From the NCBI GenBank assembly GCA_025358125.1, contig JANYKS010000103.1:25561-89560 (forward strand): a stretch of DNA of 64,000 nt. The letters run 5' to 3'. The stretch is from Actinomycetes bacterium (lineage in GTDB: Bacteria > Actinomycetota > Acidimicrobiia > Acidimicrobiales > Ilumatobacteraceae). Of this stretch, positions 6,555-14,476 are shown piece after piece. The notes below the pieces were generated by a model. That model made no database searches, was not told the DNA's origin, and saw only the letters and a program-made list of their open reading frames with translations. The stretch's first letter is position 1, and every line of letters begins with the position of its first letter. Made by a program: the position numbers and the translations under genes.

Positions 6555-7664
6555 GTGAAAATCGTCGTCACCGGTGGCGCCGGGTTCATCGGCTCCCATA
6601 TCGCCGACGAACTCGTCGCAGGCGGACACGAGGTGGTCGTACTCGACGATCTGGATCCGGCGGCACACGACGGAATACCGGTTGGACTGTCGCCGTCGGC
6701 GCAATATGTCTGGCGGGACGTGCGTGATCCCGAGGCGTGGGCCGACGTGCTCGGCGGAGCCGGCGGGGTGTGTCACCAGGCGGCCAAGGTTGGGCTCGGA
6801 GTCGACTTCGCCGATGTCGAAGACTATGTGGGTCGCAATGATGCCGGTACGGCCGCGATGCTCCGAGCCCTGCACGACACTCAGTTCAGCGGCCGAATCG
6901 TGTTGGCGTCGAGCATGGTGGTGTACGGCGAGGGCCGGTACCGGTGTGGGTCCGATGGACTGGTTCGTCCAGGTCCTCGTCGCCTGAGCGATCTCGATGC
7001 TGGCCGCTATGAGCCGACGTGTCCTCAATGTGGCGGAGGGCTCGTCGCCGAATCCGTGCCGGAGGATCACTGGTTGGACCCACGCAACGTCTACGCAACG
7101 ACGAAGCTTGCCCAAGAGGGCCTGTGCAACGCGTTCGCGCGCGAACACCCGGCGGCGGTGGTGACCTCCTTGCGCTATCACAACGTGTACGGGCCTCGGA
7201 TGCCGCGCGACACTCCCTACGCAGGCGTCGCCAGCATCTTCCGTAGCGCGTATGCACGGGGAGAGGCGCCGCGCGTGATGGAAGATGGTGGCCAGCGGCG
7301 AGACTTCGTCCACGTCACCGACGTCGCTCAAGCAAACGTGCTCGCCTTGATCAACGAGGAACCTGCGCCCGGCCCGTTCAACGTGTGCACCGGCACGCCT
7401 CGCACCGTGCTCGAGATGGCGCAAGCGCTGCGCCCTTCCGGCGCGCCCGAGCCGGTGGTCGTCGGCGGCTATCGGCTCGGCGACATCCGCCACGTCTTCG
7501 CCAATGCCGAACGGGCAGCGTCGGTGTTGGGCTTCCGAGCAACGGTCACGTTCGATGATGGCATGCACAGCTTCTCTCAGGCGCCGTTGCGCGAGAGTTC
7601 CGTCGCGACCAGCAGTCGTTCCGAGGTACGAGAAGGTAGCCGTCATCGACCTGATCGACCGTGA
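6555..7664 (+). CDS. NAD-dependent epimerase/dehydratase (extended SDR)
   Basis: A 369-residue enzyme from GTG 6555, preceded by the strong ribosome site GAAAGGAG. It has the Rossmann loop VVTGGAGFIGSHIAD, DDLDP for NAD ribose, ASSMVVYGEG (catalytic Ser region), and YATTKLAQE (YxxxK). An inserted zinc-ribbon-like CPQCGGG follows a DAGRYEPT segment. The family converts nucleotide sugars. Its place beside a GT2, a DUF2064 transferase and an MTA phosphorylase suggests it supplies or edits the sugar. It converges with the phosphorylase gene 14 bp downstream. The last 25 residues are hydrophilic and look unconserved. Confidence 0.88.
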   Translation: MKIVVTGGAGFIGSHIADELVAGGHEVVVLDDLDPAAHDGIPVGLSPSAQYVWRDVRDPEAWADVLGGAGGVCHQAAKVGLGVDFADVEDYVGRNDAGTAAMLRALHDTQFSGRIVLASSMVVYGEGRYRCGSDGLVRPGPRRLSDLDAGRYEPTCPQCGGGLVAESVPEDHWLDPRNVYATTKLAQEGLCNAFAREHPAAVVTSLRYHNVYGPRMPRDTPYAGVASIFRSAYARGEAPRVMEDGGQRRDFVHVTDVAQANVLALINEEPAPGPFNVCTGTPRTVLEMAQALRPSGAPEPVVVGGYRLGDIRHVFANAERAASVLGFRATVTFDDGMHSFSQAPLRESSVATSSRSEVREGSRHRPDRP

Positions 7665-7678
7665 TCCTGGCGCGTTGT

Positions 7679-8479
7679 TCACAGTCGCTCCGTCAGGCGG
7701 TCGGGGACCTGCGTGATCGCCGCGGTGATCAACTCGCGGACCGTCGCCACGTTGGAACGCACCATTTCGAAGACCACTTCCATCGAGACGGGTTCGTGGC
7801 CGTCGACACCTGCGTCGTAGTCCGTCACCAGCGCCACGGTCGCGTAGCGGATACCGAGCTCGGCGGCGAGCACCGCCTCGGGGTAGCCCGTCATGTTGAC
7901 CACGTGCCACCCCATCTCGCGGAACCACGCGCTCTCCGCTCGCGTCGAGAATCGCGGACCGTTGATCACGACCATCGTTGCGCCGTCGATGACGTCGACG
8001 CCGATGCTGGTTCCGACGCGGACGAGGTGGGCGCGCAGTGCCGCGTCGTATGGTTCGGCGAAGGTCTGATGATGCACCGGTTTCGCCGAGCCGGGCTCAT
8101 CGCCTGGCCCACCCGTGTCGTGATACGTGTCGGCCCGCCCCCACGTGCGATCGATGAGCTGGTCGACCACGACAAGTTGGCCGGGGTGAATGTCGGGCTG
8201 CAACGAGCCGACCGAGCAGGGCGCGACGATCGATGCCACGCCCAGCGAGTGCAACGCCCAGACGTTGGCGCGGAAGGGCACCCGGTGGGCAGCGAAACCG
8301 TGCTCGCGGCCGTGCCGTGGCAAGAAGGCGACTCGCCGGCCGGCGAGCGAACCAACGACCACAGGGGCCGCAGGCGCTCCGAACGGTGTCGAAACGTGTA
8401 CTTCCTTCGCGTCTGCGAGGAACTCGTAGAAACCGGTTCCACCGATGATTCCGATCGTCGCTTCGCGATCCTGTTCCAT
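7679..8479 (-). CDS. S-methyl-5'-thioadenosine phosphorylase (PNP/MTAP family)
   Basis: A 266-residue protein from ATG 8479 (MEQDREATIGIIGGTGFY). The family motifs are IGGTGFYEF, FLPRHGREH, CSVGSLQP, TMVVINGPRFSTRAE, NMTGYPEAVLA and VTDYDAGVDG. MTAP splits methylthioadenosine, and in relatives 5'-deoxyadenosine, with phosphate to release adenine. Beside a radical SAM enzyme it may clear 5'-deoxyadenosine or cleave an adenosyl intermediate during product assembly. Divergent from the DoxX-like gene across 130 bp that contains GTTTCCGAAAC (8523-8533). Confidence 0.93.
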   Translation of the reverse strand: MEQDREATIGIIGGTGFYEFLADAKEVHVSTPFGAPAAPVVVGSLAGRRVAFLPRHGREHGFAAHRVPFRANVWALHSLGVASIVAPCSVGSLQPDIHPGQLVVVDQLIDRTWGRADTYHDTGGPGDEPGSAKPVHHQTFAEPYDAALRAHLVRVGTSIGVDVIDGATMVVINGPRFSTRAESAWFREMGWHVVNMTGYPEAVLAAELGIRYATVALVTDYDAGVDGHEPVSMEVVFEMVRSNVATVRELITAAITQVPDRLTERL

Positions 8480-8609
8480 GATCGAGCGACGGTAGTGCCG
8501 TGTGGGCAACAGGTGGCACACCGTTTCCGAAACATTTGGACAACTGGACTTTCTCACATGTCCGGTCTGGCATGATCGGTCCGTTCGACGACAGTGGAGG
8601 AGGACGAAG

Positions 8610-9527
8610 GTGAAGACCGAAATGGCGATCCGCTCCGATGAACCGGGGGCGAAATGGGAAGCCGTCGATACACGGGCTCGGAACTTCGTCATTGCTTCGG
8701 CGCGCATTGCGGCCGGCTTGCTGTGGCTGGCAAACCTCCATTGGAAGGTACCCCCGAACTTCGGCCAAGACACGGGCGGGGGGCTGTACAAGTACACCCG
8801 GTCGGCCGTCGACAATCCCGTCTGGGGGGTCTGGAGCTCGATCACCGAGCGCGTGATCCTGCCCAACTTCCATCTGTTCGGCTGGATCGTCATCCTCACC
8901 GATGGGACGCTCGCCGTTCTGCTGTTGCTCGGCTATCGCACTCGTCTCGCCGCGCTCGTCGGAGCGTTCAACACCATCCCGATCTTTCTGTCCGTGCTCT
9001 ACTACGACAAGTCCGCCGAGTGGCCGTGGAGCTATGCAATGATCTTCTTCCTCCACCTGATGCTGTTCGCGGTGCCCGCCGGCGAACACTCGCAGGGAAT
9101 CGACACGGCGCTGCGAGCCGGACGATCAGCGCGTGACCGCGCCTTCCTGGTGCTCGGTGGTATCGCCGTGATCGTCGGACTAGTGGGCCTGTACCTCTCG
9201 CGCGACCTCGATTTCGCGACGCGACAAGTGGCCTTCTTCGGCCACGCAAAGTGGGAACTGAAACTGATTTGGTTCAACGGCCTCGCCGCAGTACTCACCA
9301 TCGCGTTCGGGGTGGCGTTCATCATGGGGGCTCGTTACCGAGTGATTGGCCTCGTTGCGTCTGGCGGGTTCGCCGTCATGGCCCTGGTTGTGCTCGTCCA
9401 GCAACACTGGAACAACGTTTCGAAGGGGGCGCCGGCTGTGGTCGGCACGGCTTCGAATGCTGCGTTCTGGGCCATGTTCGCCCTGGCTGGAACCGTGATG
9501 ATTCGGGCCGACCGCCGCCAGAGGTGA
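8610..9527 (+). CDS. DoxX-like/TQO small subunit-type membrane protein
   Basis: A 305-residue integral membrane protein from GTG 8610, with GGAGGAGGA just upstream. The early helix ARIAAGLLWLANLHWKVPP with a following charged loop resembles DoxD/DoxX proteins. Further helices include FGWIVILTDGTLAVLLLLG and YAMIFFLHLMLFAVPAGEHS. DoxX-type proteins take part in thiosulfate:quinone oxidation or membrane redox stress complexes. Its stop overlaps the next gene by GTGA, so it is co-expressed with the GT-C-like protein. A sulfur redox role would fit the nearby rhodanese and CcdA, but this is inference. Confidence 0.75.
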   Translation: MKTEMAIRSDEPGAKWEAVDTRARNFVIASARIAAGLLWLANLHWKVPPNFGQDTGGGLYKYTRSAVDNPVWGVWSSITERVILPNFHLFGWIVILTDGTLAVLLLLGYRTRLAALVGAFNTIPIFLSVLYYDKSAEWPWSYAMIFFLHLMLFAVPAGEHSQGIDTALRAGRSARDRAFLVLGGIAVIVGLVGLYLSRDLDFATRQVAFFGHAKWELKLIWFNGLAAVLTIAFGVAFIMGARYRVIGLVASGGFAVMALVVLVQQHWNNVSKGAPAVVGTASNAAFWAMFALAGTVMIRADRRQR

Positions 9528-10891
9528 CAACGCGCCGAAGTCGGGCAGCGCTCACGACAACGCTGTTTGCGCTTGCCATAGGGTTGGTATGGCTGAGCAT
9601 CATCTGGGGCCGCCGCCTTCAGAAACGGATGCCCGAGATCAAGCTTGGTGCTGCACCCTTCGTCGGTCGCGATCAGCGCGACGGTTGGGACTGGCGAGCA
9701 CACTGGCAGCTGGCGATACCCATCGTCATCGCGTGTGTCGTCGTCTTTGCCGCACCGCACGTCATCACCCGTTGGCGCTTGCGGTGGGTCGCTCTCGCGA
9801 CGGGCCTCACTGCTGGCGCGTTCGCTGTCGCGCTCGCTTTCGGCGACGGCTCAGACGGGTTGTTCCACGGCGCCACCGACAACACCGAGTACTACGCCAA
9901 CCTCTCCCAGACGCGCGAGTGGCGATCATTCCTGAGTACGTTCGTCGATCGTCTGCCCTACTACAGCGTCCACGTACGCGGACATCCACCCGGCTTTACG
10001 CTCGTGCTCAAGGCGATCGCCGCGATCGGACTTCACGGTGCATGGCCGGTCGTGACGCTCTCCATCATCGGCGTCGTGACCACGCCGATCGCCGTTCTGA
10101 TTGCGGTGCATCGTCTCGCAGGTTCGTCGTGGGCCCGACGCGCGGCCCCGTTCCTGGTGGTCACGCCATACGCAATCTGGCAGATCACGTCGGCCGATGC
10201 TTTCTACACGGCCGTGACGTCTGCAAGCGTTGCGATGTTCGCTGTTGCTCTCACCGCACCTCGTTGGCAGGCTGGCGCAGCGTCGCTCGCGGGAGGGCTG
10301 CTCATCGGGCTTTCGTTGTTCTTCACCTACGGTGCAGTCACCTTTTTGATCGTGCTGGGAGCGGTGGTCGGTTCGAGTTGGCGACGGAAGAGACGGATCG
10401 CGATGGTGATCGCGCTGTCGAGCATCGCCGCACTGGCTGTGTTGTTCGCGTACCGGTCGTTCGGTTTCTGGTGGTTCGACGGCGCCTCAGCGCTCAGGGA
10501 GCAGTACTGGGCCGGCACCGCGAAGTTCCGGACATGGACCTACTTCGCCCTCAGCAACGTTGCCGTGCTGCTGGTTGCCGTCGGACCCGCGGTGCTCGCA
10601 GGCGTCGGGCGGCTCCGCGTCCGCGGGCTGTGGATCCTGTTCGGCGCGGCACTCGTCGCCATCACCGCATCCGAGGTCTCCCAATACTCCAAAGGCGAGG
10701 TCGAACGGATCTGGTTGCTGTTCTACCCATGGGTGATGCTCGGCGCGGCGCCACTTGCGACCGCCGGCGCCGCGCCGCTTGCGACCACCGATGGCCCCGA
10801 CGGCCCCGGTGTCGCAACACTGCGCGTCTGGTTGGTGATCCAGGCGGCAGTAGCGATCGTGCTGCAGTCATGGCTCGTCAGCAAATGGTAA
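9524..10891 (+). CDS. Polytopic GT-C-like membrane protein
   Basis: About 455 residues from GTG 9524, with around ten hydrophobic helices. A luminal-type loop after the first helices reads DNTEYYANLSQTREW, followed by VHVRGHPPGF, a His-Pro-Pro-Gly element typical of family 39/DUF2029-like GT-C transferases. These enzymes use polyprenyl-phosphate sugars. A short internal repeat near the C-terminus reads GAAPLATAGAAPLATTDG. It is the last gene of this cluster and converges with DegV. No donor can be assigned. Confidence 0.7.
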   Translation: MTTRRSRAALTTTLFALAIGLVWLSIIWGRRLQKRMPEIKLGAAPFVGRDQRDGWDWRAHWQLAIPIVIACVVVFAAPHVITRWRLRWVALATGLTAGAFAVALAFGDGSDGLFHGATDNTEYYANLSQTREWRSFLSTFVDRLPYYSVHVRGHPPGFTLVLKAIAAIGLHGAWPVVTLSIIGVVTTPIAVLIAVHRLAGSSWARRAAPFLVVTPYAIWQITSADAFYTAVTSASVAMFAVALTAPRWQAGAASLAGGLLIGLSLFFTYGAVTFLIVLGAVVGSSWRRKRRIAMVIALSSIAALAVLFAYRSFGFWWFDGASALREQYWAGTAKFRTWTYFALSNVAVLLVAVGPAVLAGVGRLRVRGLWILFGAALVAITASEVSQYSKGEVERIWLLFYPWVMLGAAPLATAGAAPLATTDGPDGPGVATLRVWLVIQAAVAIVLQSWLVSKW

Positions 10892-10920
10892 GAACGCCCG
10901 CCCGCCGCAGCGCCCGCTGA

Positions 10921-11748
10921 TCAGCCCACAACAGGGGCGTACACGATGCCGATGGTGCCGGCGCCAGTGTGGGCGCCAACGGACGGTCCGACCTCGTAGC
11001 GAGTGAGTTCGACGATCCCGGGCGAGCCGGCGAGCCGGTCGGCGAGCGCTGCCGCCACGGTCGGGCGCAGGGCGTCGCCGATGCCTGCGCGCAGCGGCTG
11101 ACGGGCGGCAATGGTCCGGACGTGGTGGGCCATCAGGTCGACGGCGGCTTGGATGTCGTCGGCTCGATCGAGCTCGCGCATGCCGGCCGCGTCGAGTTCC
11201 AGGATCGAGGTCGGGGCGATCTCTCCGGTGACGGCCACGAAGCGTCCGCCGCGGCGCGCCAGCTCCGGCACGCCCACGACGAACACGCTGCCGGTCTGAG
11301 CCGCCGTCGAACGTGCGATGTCGGCGGCGGCAGTGATCGTCTGGCCAGCGGCGAGAGCATCGCCGGCAGCCCACAGGCACAACGCCACCGGGAACGATGC
11401 GAGCTGGGTGTCGATCACCGATACCGCCACATCGGCGTTGTCGGCTGCGATGGTCGCAGCTGACACGGTGGCCGAATAGTTCGAGCCGGTGTGGATCGAC
11501 AGCACGTGGTGGGCGCCTTCCCTGGCTGCCTGTCGGTATGCGGTGAGGAACGCACCGGGGGAGGGCGCCGAGGTCGTGACGATTGCTCCGGCGGCGAGTC
11601 GGGCGTAGAAGTCGGCGCTTGACAGGTCGTGGCCTTCGTGATGCTCCTCACCGTCGACGGTCACGTTCATCGCCACGACGATGACATCGAATCGGTGACG
11701 CAGTGCGGGCGGGATCATCGAGGCCGAGTCGGTGACGATCCGGATCAC
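10921..11748 (-). CDS. DegV family fatty-acid-binding protein
   Basis: A 275-residue protein starting MIRIVTDSASMIP, the DegV hallmark opening. TTSAPSPGAF is the conserved TSxPS-P motif that binds the carboxyl group of a fatty acid, and HTGSNYSATVSAA is the second conserved loop. DegV/FakB proteins bind acyl chains; FakB partners hand them to a FakA kinase, which is not seen in the window. The start overlaps plsY by 4 bp (ATGA), so fatty-acid binding and acyl transfer to glycerol phosphate are linked in one operon. Confidence 0.92.
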   Translation of the reverse strand: MIRIVTDSASMIPPALRHRFDVIVVAMNVTVDGEEHHEGHDLSSADFYARLAAGAIVTTSAPSPGAFLTAYRQAAREGAHHVLSIHTGSNYSATVSAATIAADNADVAVSVIDTQLASFPVALCLWAAGDALAAGQTITAAADIARSTAAQTGSVFVVGVPELARRGGRFVAVTGEIAPTSILELDAAGMRELDRADDIQAAVDLMAHHVRTIAARQPLRAGIGDALRPTVAAALADRLAGSPGIVELTRYEVGPSVGAHTGAGTIGIVYAPVVG

Positions 11749-12371
11749 GACGCCCTCCGCGCGGCACGGAACTTGGCGATGATCATCGCCGATCCGGCCG
11801 CGGCGAACAGCGGCAGCCCGACGGTGGGTTCAGGACCCCAGGCGTTCGGGAGCCGGCGTCGCCACCACACCAGACTCGACGTGACCCAGGCGGCGCACGC
11901 CCACCGGATCGTCCGCTCGGCGTTGCGGCCCGCAGCCACGCCGGCCATCGCCACGGCGGCGTCGATCGGGAAGTAGGCGGGGAAGACGGCGAGGCAGGCG
12001 CCGGCTGACGTGGCGACACCCTTGCCGCCGCGTCCACCGGACCAGACGGGCACGATGTGGCCGGCGATCGCCGTCGCCGCGGCTGCGTACGAGCCTGCCG
12101 ACCCGGCAACCAAACGACCGGTCGCGCCGGCAGCCGCGCCCTTGGCCATGTCGGCGGCGAGCACGGCCAGGCCCCAGCGCGGTCCGAGCACCGCCGCGGC
12201 GTTGGCGGCGCCCGGGTTGCCGGTTCCGGCGGCCCGGAGATCGCCGACACCGGTGCGCGCGAGTCGGGTCGCGATGTCTGCTGATGGGATCGTCCCGGCC
12301 AGATAGCCGAGTACGGCCGCGATCGGGATGCGAAGAGCACTGTGGCGGGTCACGATGTCAGATACTCGCAT
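11745..12371 (-). CDS. plsY: Acyl-phosphate:glycerol-3-phosphate acyltransferase PlsY
   Basis: A 208-residue membrane protein with the three PlsY motifs: LAGTIPSADI, the glycerol-phosphate loop AGTGNPGAANA, and the glycine-rich SGGRGGKGVATSAGA. It makes lysophosphatidic acid from acyl-phosphate at the inner membrane. It is followed, with a 4-bp overlap, by degV. The C-terminus has the usual last helix (FAAAGSAMIIAKF). Confidence 0.93.
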   Translation of the reverse strand: MRVSDIVTRHSALRIPIAAVLGYLAGTIPSADIATRLARTGVGDLRAAGTGNPGAANAAAVLGPRWGLAVLAADMAKGAAAGATGRLVAGSAGSYAAAATAIAGHIVPVWSGGRGGKGVATSAGACLAVFPAYFPIDAAVAMAGVAAGRNAERTIRWACAAWVTSSLVWWRRRLPNAWGPEPTVGLPLFAAAGSAMIIAKFRAARRAS

Positions 12372-12470
12372 GGTCGAGCGAACCCGATGACGTCGGTGGA
12401 ATCTTCCCCAGAAACCCTGCTCCGTGAACCGGCTGCCCGGATCACGAGGTGAGAGAAGCCGCTGTTGGGA

Positions 12471-13001
12471 TCAGTTGATCGCCGCACTCGCCGGGCTGTC
12501 GTCGGCCGAGATGTAGCGAGCGGTCTCGTCGGACAGTGTGGCGCCGGCTGCACTGCTCGCCTGGTCGAGGTCGAGGGCGGTAAACATGGCGTGCGCCTGG
12601 GCGCATCGCTTGCCGTCGTCGCGGACGACCTCGGCGGCGGTCTCGATCGATCGGCCGTCGGTGGCGGTGATCCACGCCCGTACCCGGTGGCGACGTCCGA
12701 TCTGCAGCGGGCGGTCGAATCGAGTGGTCGTCTCGGTGGTGACAGCGAATCGTCCGGCGATCGCGATGGTGGCCCATGCCATCGCCTCGTCAATCACTGC
12801 CAGGGTGACGCCACCATGCACGAAGCGGGGAGCGCCCGAGAAGCGCTGATCGAGTTCGAACTCGGCGACCACGACGTTGTCGACGGTGTCATGGTGGAAC
12901 GGGATCCTCAGGCCGGCATCGTTGCGTGGCTCGCACACGAAGCAGTTCGACTCGAATCCCCAGCCGTCGTTGGTGAGTGGCCGCAGCCTGTTGGTGGTCA
13001 T
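12471..13001 (-). CDS. Hotdog-fold thioesterase (PaaI-like)
   Basis: A 176-residue protein from ATG 13001. It begins WGFESNCFVC, a Cys pair typical of one group of actinobacterial hotdog proteins. PRFVHGGVTLAVIDEAM is the thioesterase active region (HGG with a downstream Asp/Glu). It probably hydrolyses acyl-CoA esters. A GGGAACCCGTTCCC palindrome (13007-13020) sits just upstream of the start and may be an operator. Confidence 0.82.
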   Translation of the reverse strand: MTTNRLRPLTNDGWGFESNCFVCEPRNDAGLRIPFHHDTVDNVVVAEFELDQRFSGAPRFVHGGVTLAVIDEAMAWATIAIAGRFAVTTETTTRFDRPLQIGRRHRVRAWITATDGRSIETAAEVVRDDGKRCAQAHAMFTALDLDQASSAAGATLSDETARYISADDSPASAAIN

Positions 13002-13079
13002 GCGTCGGGAACCCGTTCCCCGCCGTGAAACATTCCCGGACCGAGAATGAGCGCACACGGCACCAGGTCGGCCGGCTCG

Positions 13080-13310
13080 TCAGCCGAGATCGCGCCGGAC
13101 CCACCGGCGAATGCGATCCGCAGCACGCTCGGTCAGGCCACGACGGCGTGCGAGGCTGTGCTTCACATGCACGGTCAGCTCCGCCTCCCGCCCGCAAGTC
13201 GGACACTCCATCACGTGGTCGGCGACGCGGGTTGCCAGATTCCCGGTCAGCTCACCATCGACATGGGCGTCGATGTATTGGCGGTAGCGGAAGTGCTCGA
13301 GGTGCAACAC
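13080..13310 (-). CDS. Zinc-finger anti-sigma-like protein
   Basis: About 76 residues from GTG 13310. It contains the ZAS-type HxxxCxxC motif DHVMECPTCGRE after YIDAHVDGEL, followed by a basic helix (HVKHSLARRRGL). Such proteins hold ECF sigma factors until redox or metal stress releases them. No transmembrane segment follows, so it would be a soluble anti-sigma. It is divergent from the ECF sigma gene, while a second protein of the same kind follows that sigma gene. The two anti-sigma-like proteins share the 'HVKHSLA/IKHSLAERQ' style of ending. Confidence 0.72.
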   Translation of the reverse strand: MLHLEHFRYRQYIDAHVDGELTGNLATRVADHVMECPTCGREAELTVHVKHSLARRRGLTERAADRIRRWVRRDLG

Positions 13311-13350
13311 GGTGAGGAAACCCGATGACGACCTGGATGCTTCCCGCGGA

Positions 13351-13920
13351 ATGAACGGGCATCGTCGCCGGGTTCCCCTTCGCGTGTCGGGGTCCGAAGC
13401 CAGCCAGACAGCGTTCGAGCGGCACGTCCTGCCCGAGATCGAGGTGCTGTTGCGCGTTGCGCGTTCGCTCACCCACAACGAAGCCGACGCCGAGGATCTG
13501 GTCCAAGACACATTGATCCGCGCCTACCGGGCCATCGACCGCTTCGACGGGCGCTACCCCAGGGCGTGGCTGTTGACGATCCTGCGCAACACCCACATCA
13601 ACCGCAACCGGCGGCAGCGCCCGGTGTTGTTGCGCGACGCGGATGGTACGTCGAGTCGGCTGGCCGAGATCGCCGGCAACGAGCAGGCCGATGGCAGCGT
13701 CGAAACCGGGTTCGACGCCGAGATCGAACGCGCTCTGGCCGAGCTCGACGAACCATTCCGTCGTGTCATCGAGCTCGTCGACATCGAGGGGCTCTCCTAC
13801 GCCGAGGCTGCAGAAGTGCTCGGAGTTCCGACCGGCACGATCATGAGCCGTCTGCACCGTGCCCGTAGCCGTATTCGCGACCGTCTTGCCCGGGCCGGCA
13901 TCGCCCCGAGGAGCCACTGA
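13351..13920 (+). CDS. ECF-family RNA polymerase sigma factor (SigR/RpoE-like)
   Basis: About 189 residues. Region 2 is AFERHVLPEIEVLLRVARSL...DAEDLVQDTLIRAYRAIDRF, and region 4 is LDEPFRRVIELVDIEGLSY followed by AEAAEVLGVPTGTIMSRLHRAR. These are typical of SigR/SigE-type ECF factors. Start codons at 13312, 13351 and 13384 are all in frame and none has a strong ribosome site, so the start is uncertain. The stop overlaps by one base the downstream zinc-finger gene. The anti-sigma-like neighbours on both sides imply control by a thiol or zinc switch. Confidence 0.93.
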   Translation: MNGHRRRVPLRVSGSEASQTAFERHVLPEIEVLLRVARSLTHNEADAEDLVQDTLIRAYRAIDRFDGRYPRAWLLTILRNTHINRNRRQRPVLLRDADGTSSRLAEIAGNEQADGSVETGFDAEIERALAELDEPFRRVIELVDIEGLSYAEAAEVLGVPTGTIMSRLHRARSRIRDRLARAGIAPRSH

Positions 13921-14213
13921 TGAGATTCTCGTTGACGAGACTGATCCGTCCCGCGAGCAGGCGTCCGATGACCTGCAGTGAGGTCGTCAAGTTGCTGCAG
14001 CACTACCTCGACGGTCGTCTCGACGAGCGACGCTCGGTGCGCCTCGCCGCCCACCTGGAAGACTGTCGCCGCTGCGGACTCGAGGCGGATACCTACGAGC
14101 GGATCAAGCACTCCCTGGCCGAGCGCCAGGGCACCCTGCCAGCCGATTCGCTGGCACGACTACGCGAGTTCGGCGAACGTATCGCCCGAGGTGACGAGCC
14201 GGTCGAACGATGA
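13920..14213 (+). CDS. Zinc-finger anti-sigma factor
   Basis: A 97-residue protein starting at ATG 13920 inside the sigma gene's stop (TGATG). MTCSEVVKLLQHYLDGRLDE is the usual start of the anti-sigma domain, and AAHLEDCRRCGLEA supplies the HxxxCxxC zinc site. No membrane segment. It is the probable cognate inhibitor of the sigma factor, judging by operon position. Its stop overlaps the NrtS-like gene by 4 bp. Confidence 0.85.
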   Translation: MRFSLTRLIRPASRRPMTCSEVVKLLQHYLDGRLDERRSVRLAAHLEDCRRCGLEADTYERIKHSLAERQGTLPADSLARLREFGERIARGDEPVER

Positions 14214-14461
14214 GCGAGTCACAGCAGATCTCGTGGGCAACGTGGGGCGAGGCGTGTGCGCTGATCGCCAAGGGTGCCACGTTCCGCACGGCCAGCAAGA
14301 TCGCGCTCGTTGTCGGCACGCTGCTCACAGCGATCAACCAGGGCGCCGTGATCGTCGGGGGTGACGCCACTGCTGCCACCTGGCTTCGCGCGGTGGCGAA
14401 CTATCTGATCCCGTACGCCGTGGCCAGCCTCGGTTACCTTGCCCCGTTCCGCCGCCGTTGA
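14210..14461 (+). CDS. nrtS: NrtS-like small membrane protein
   Basis: An 83-residue protein with two hydrophobic segments. RTASKIALVVGTLLTAINQG and VANYLIPYAVASLGYL match the NrtS nitrate/nitrite transporter-type family of tiny membrane proteins. The name rests on family resemblance only. The gene overlaps the upstream anti-sigma gene and is the last of the sigma operon. Confidence 0.65.
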   Translation: MSESQQISWATWGEACALIAKGATFRTASKIALVVGTLLTAINQGAVIVGGDATAATWLRAVANYLIPYAVASLGYLAPFRRR

Positions 14462-14476
14462 GGTCGGCCGACATCG

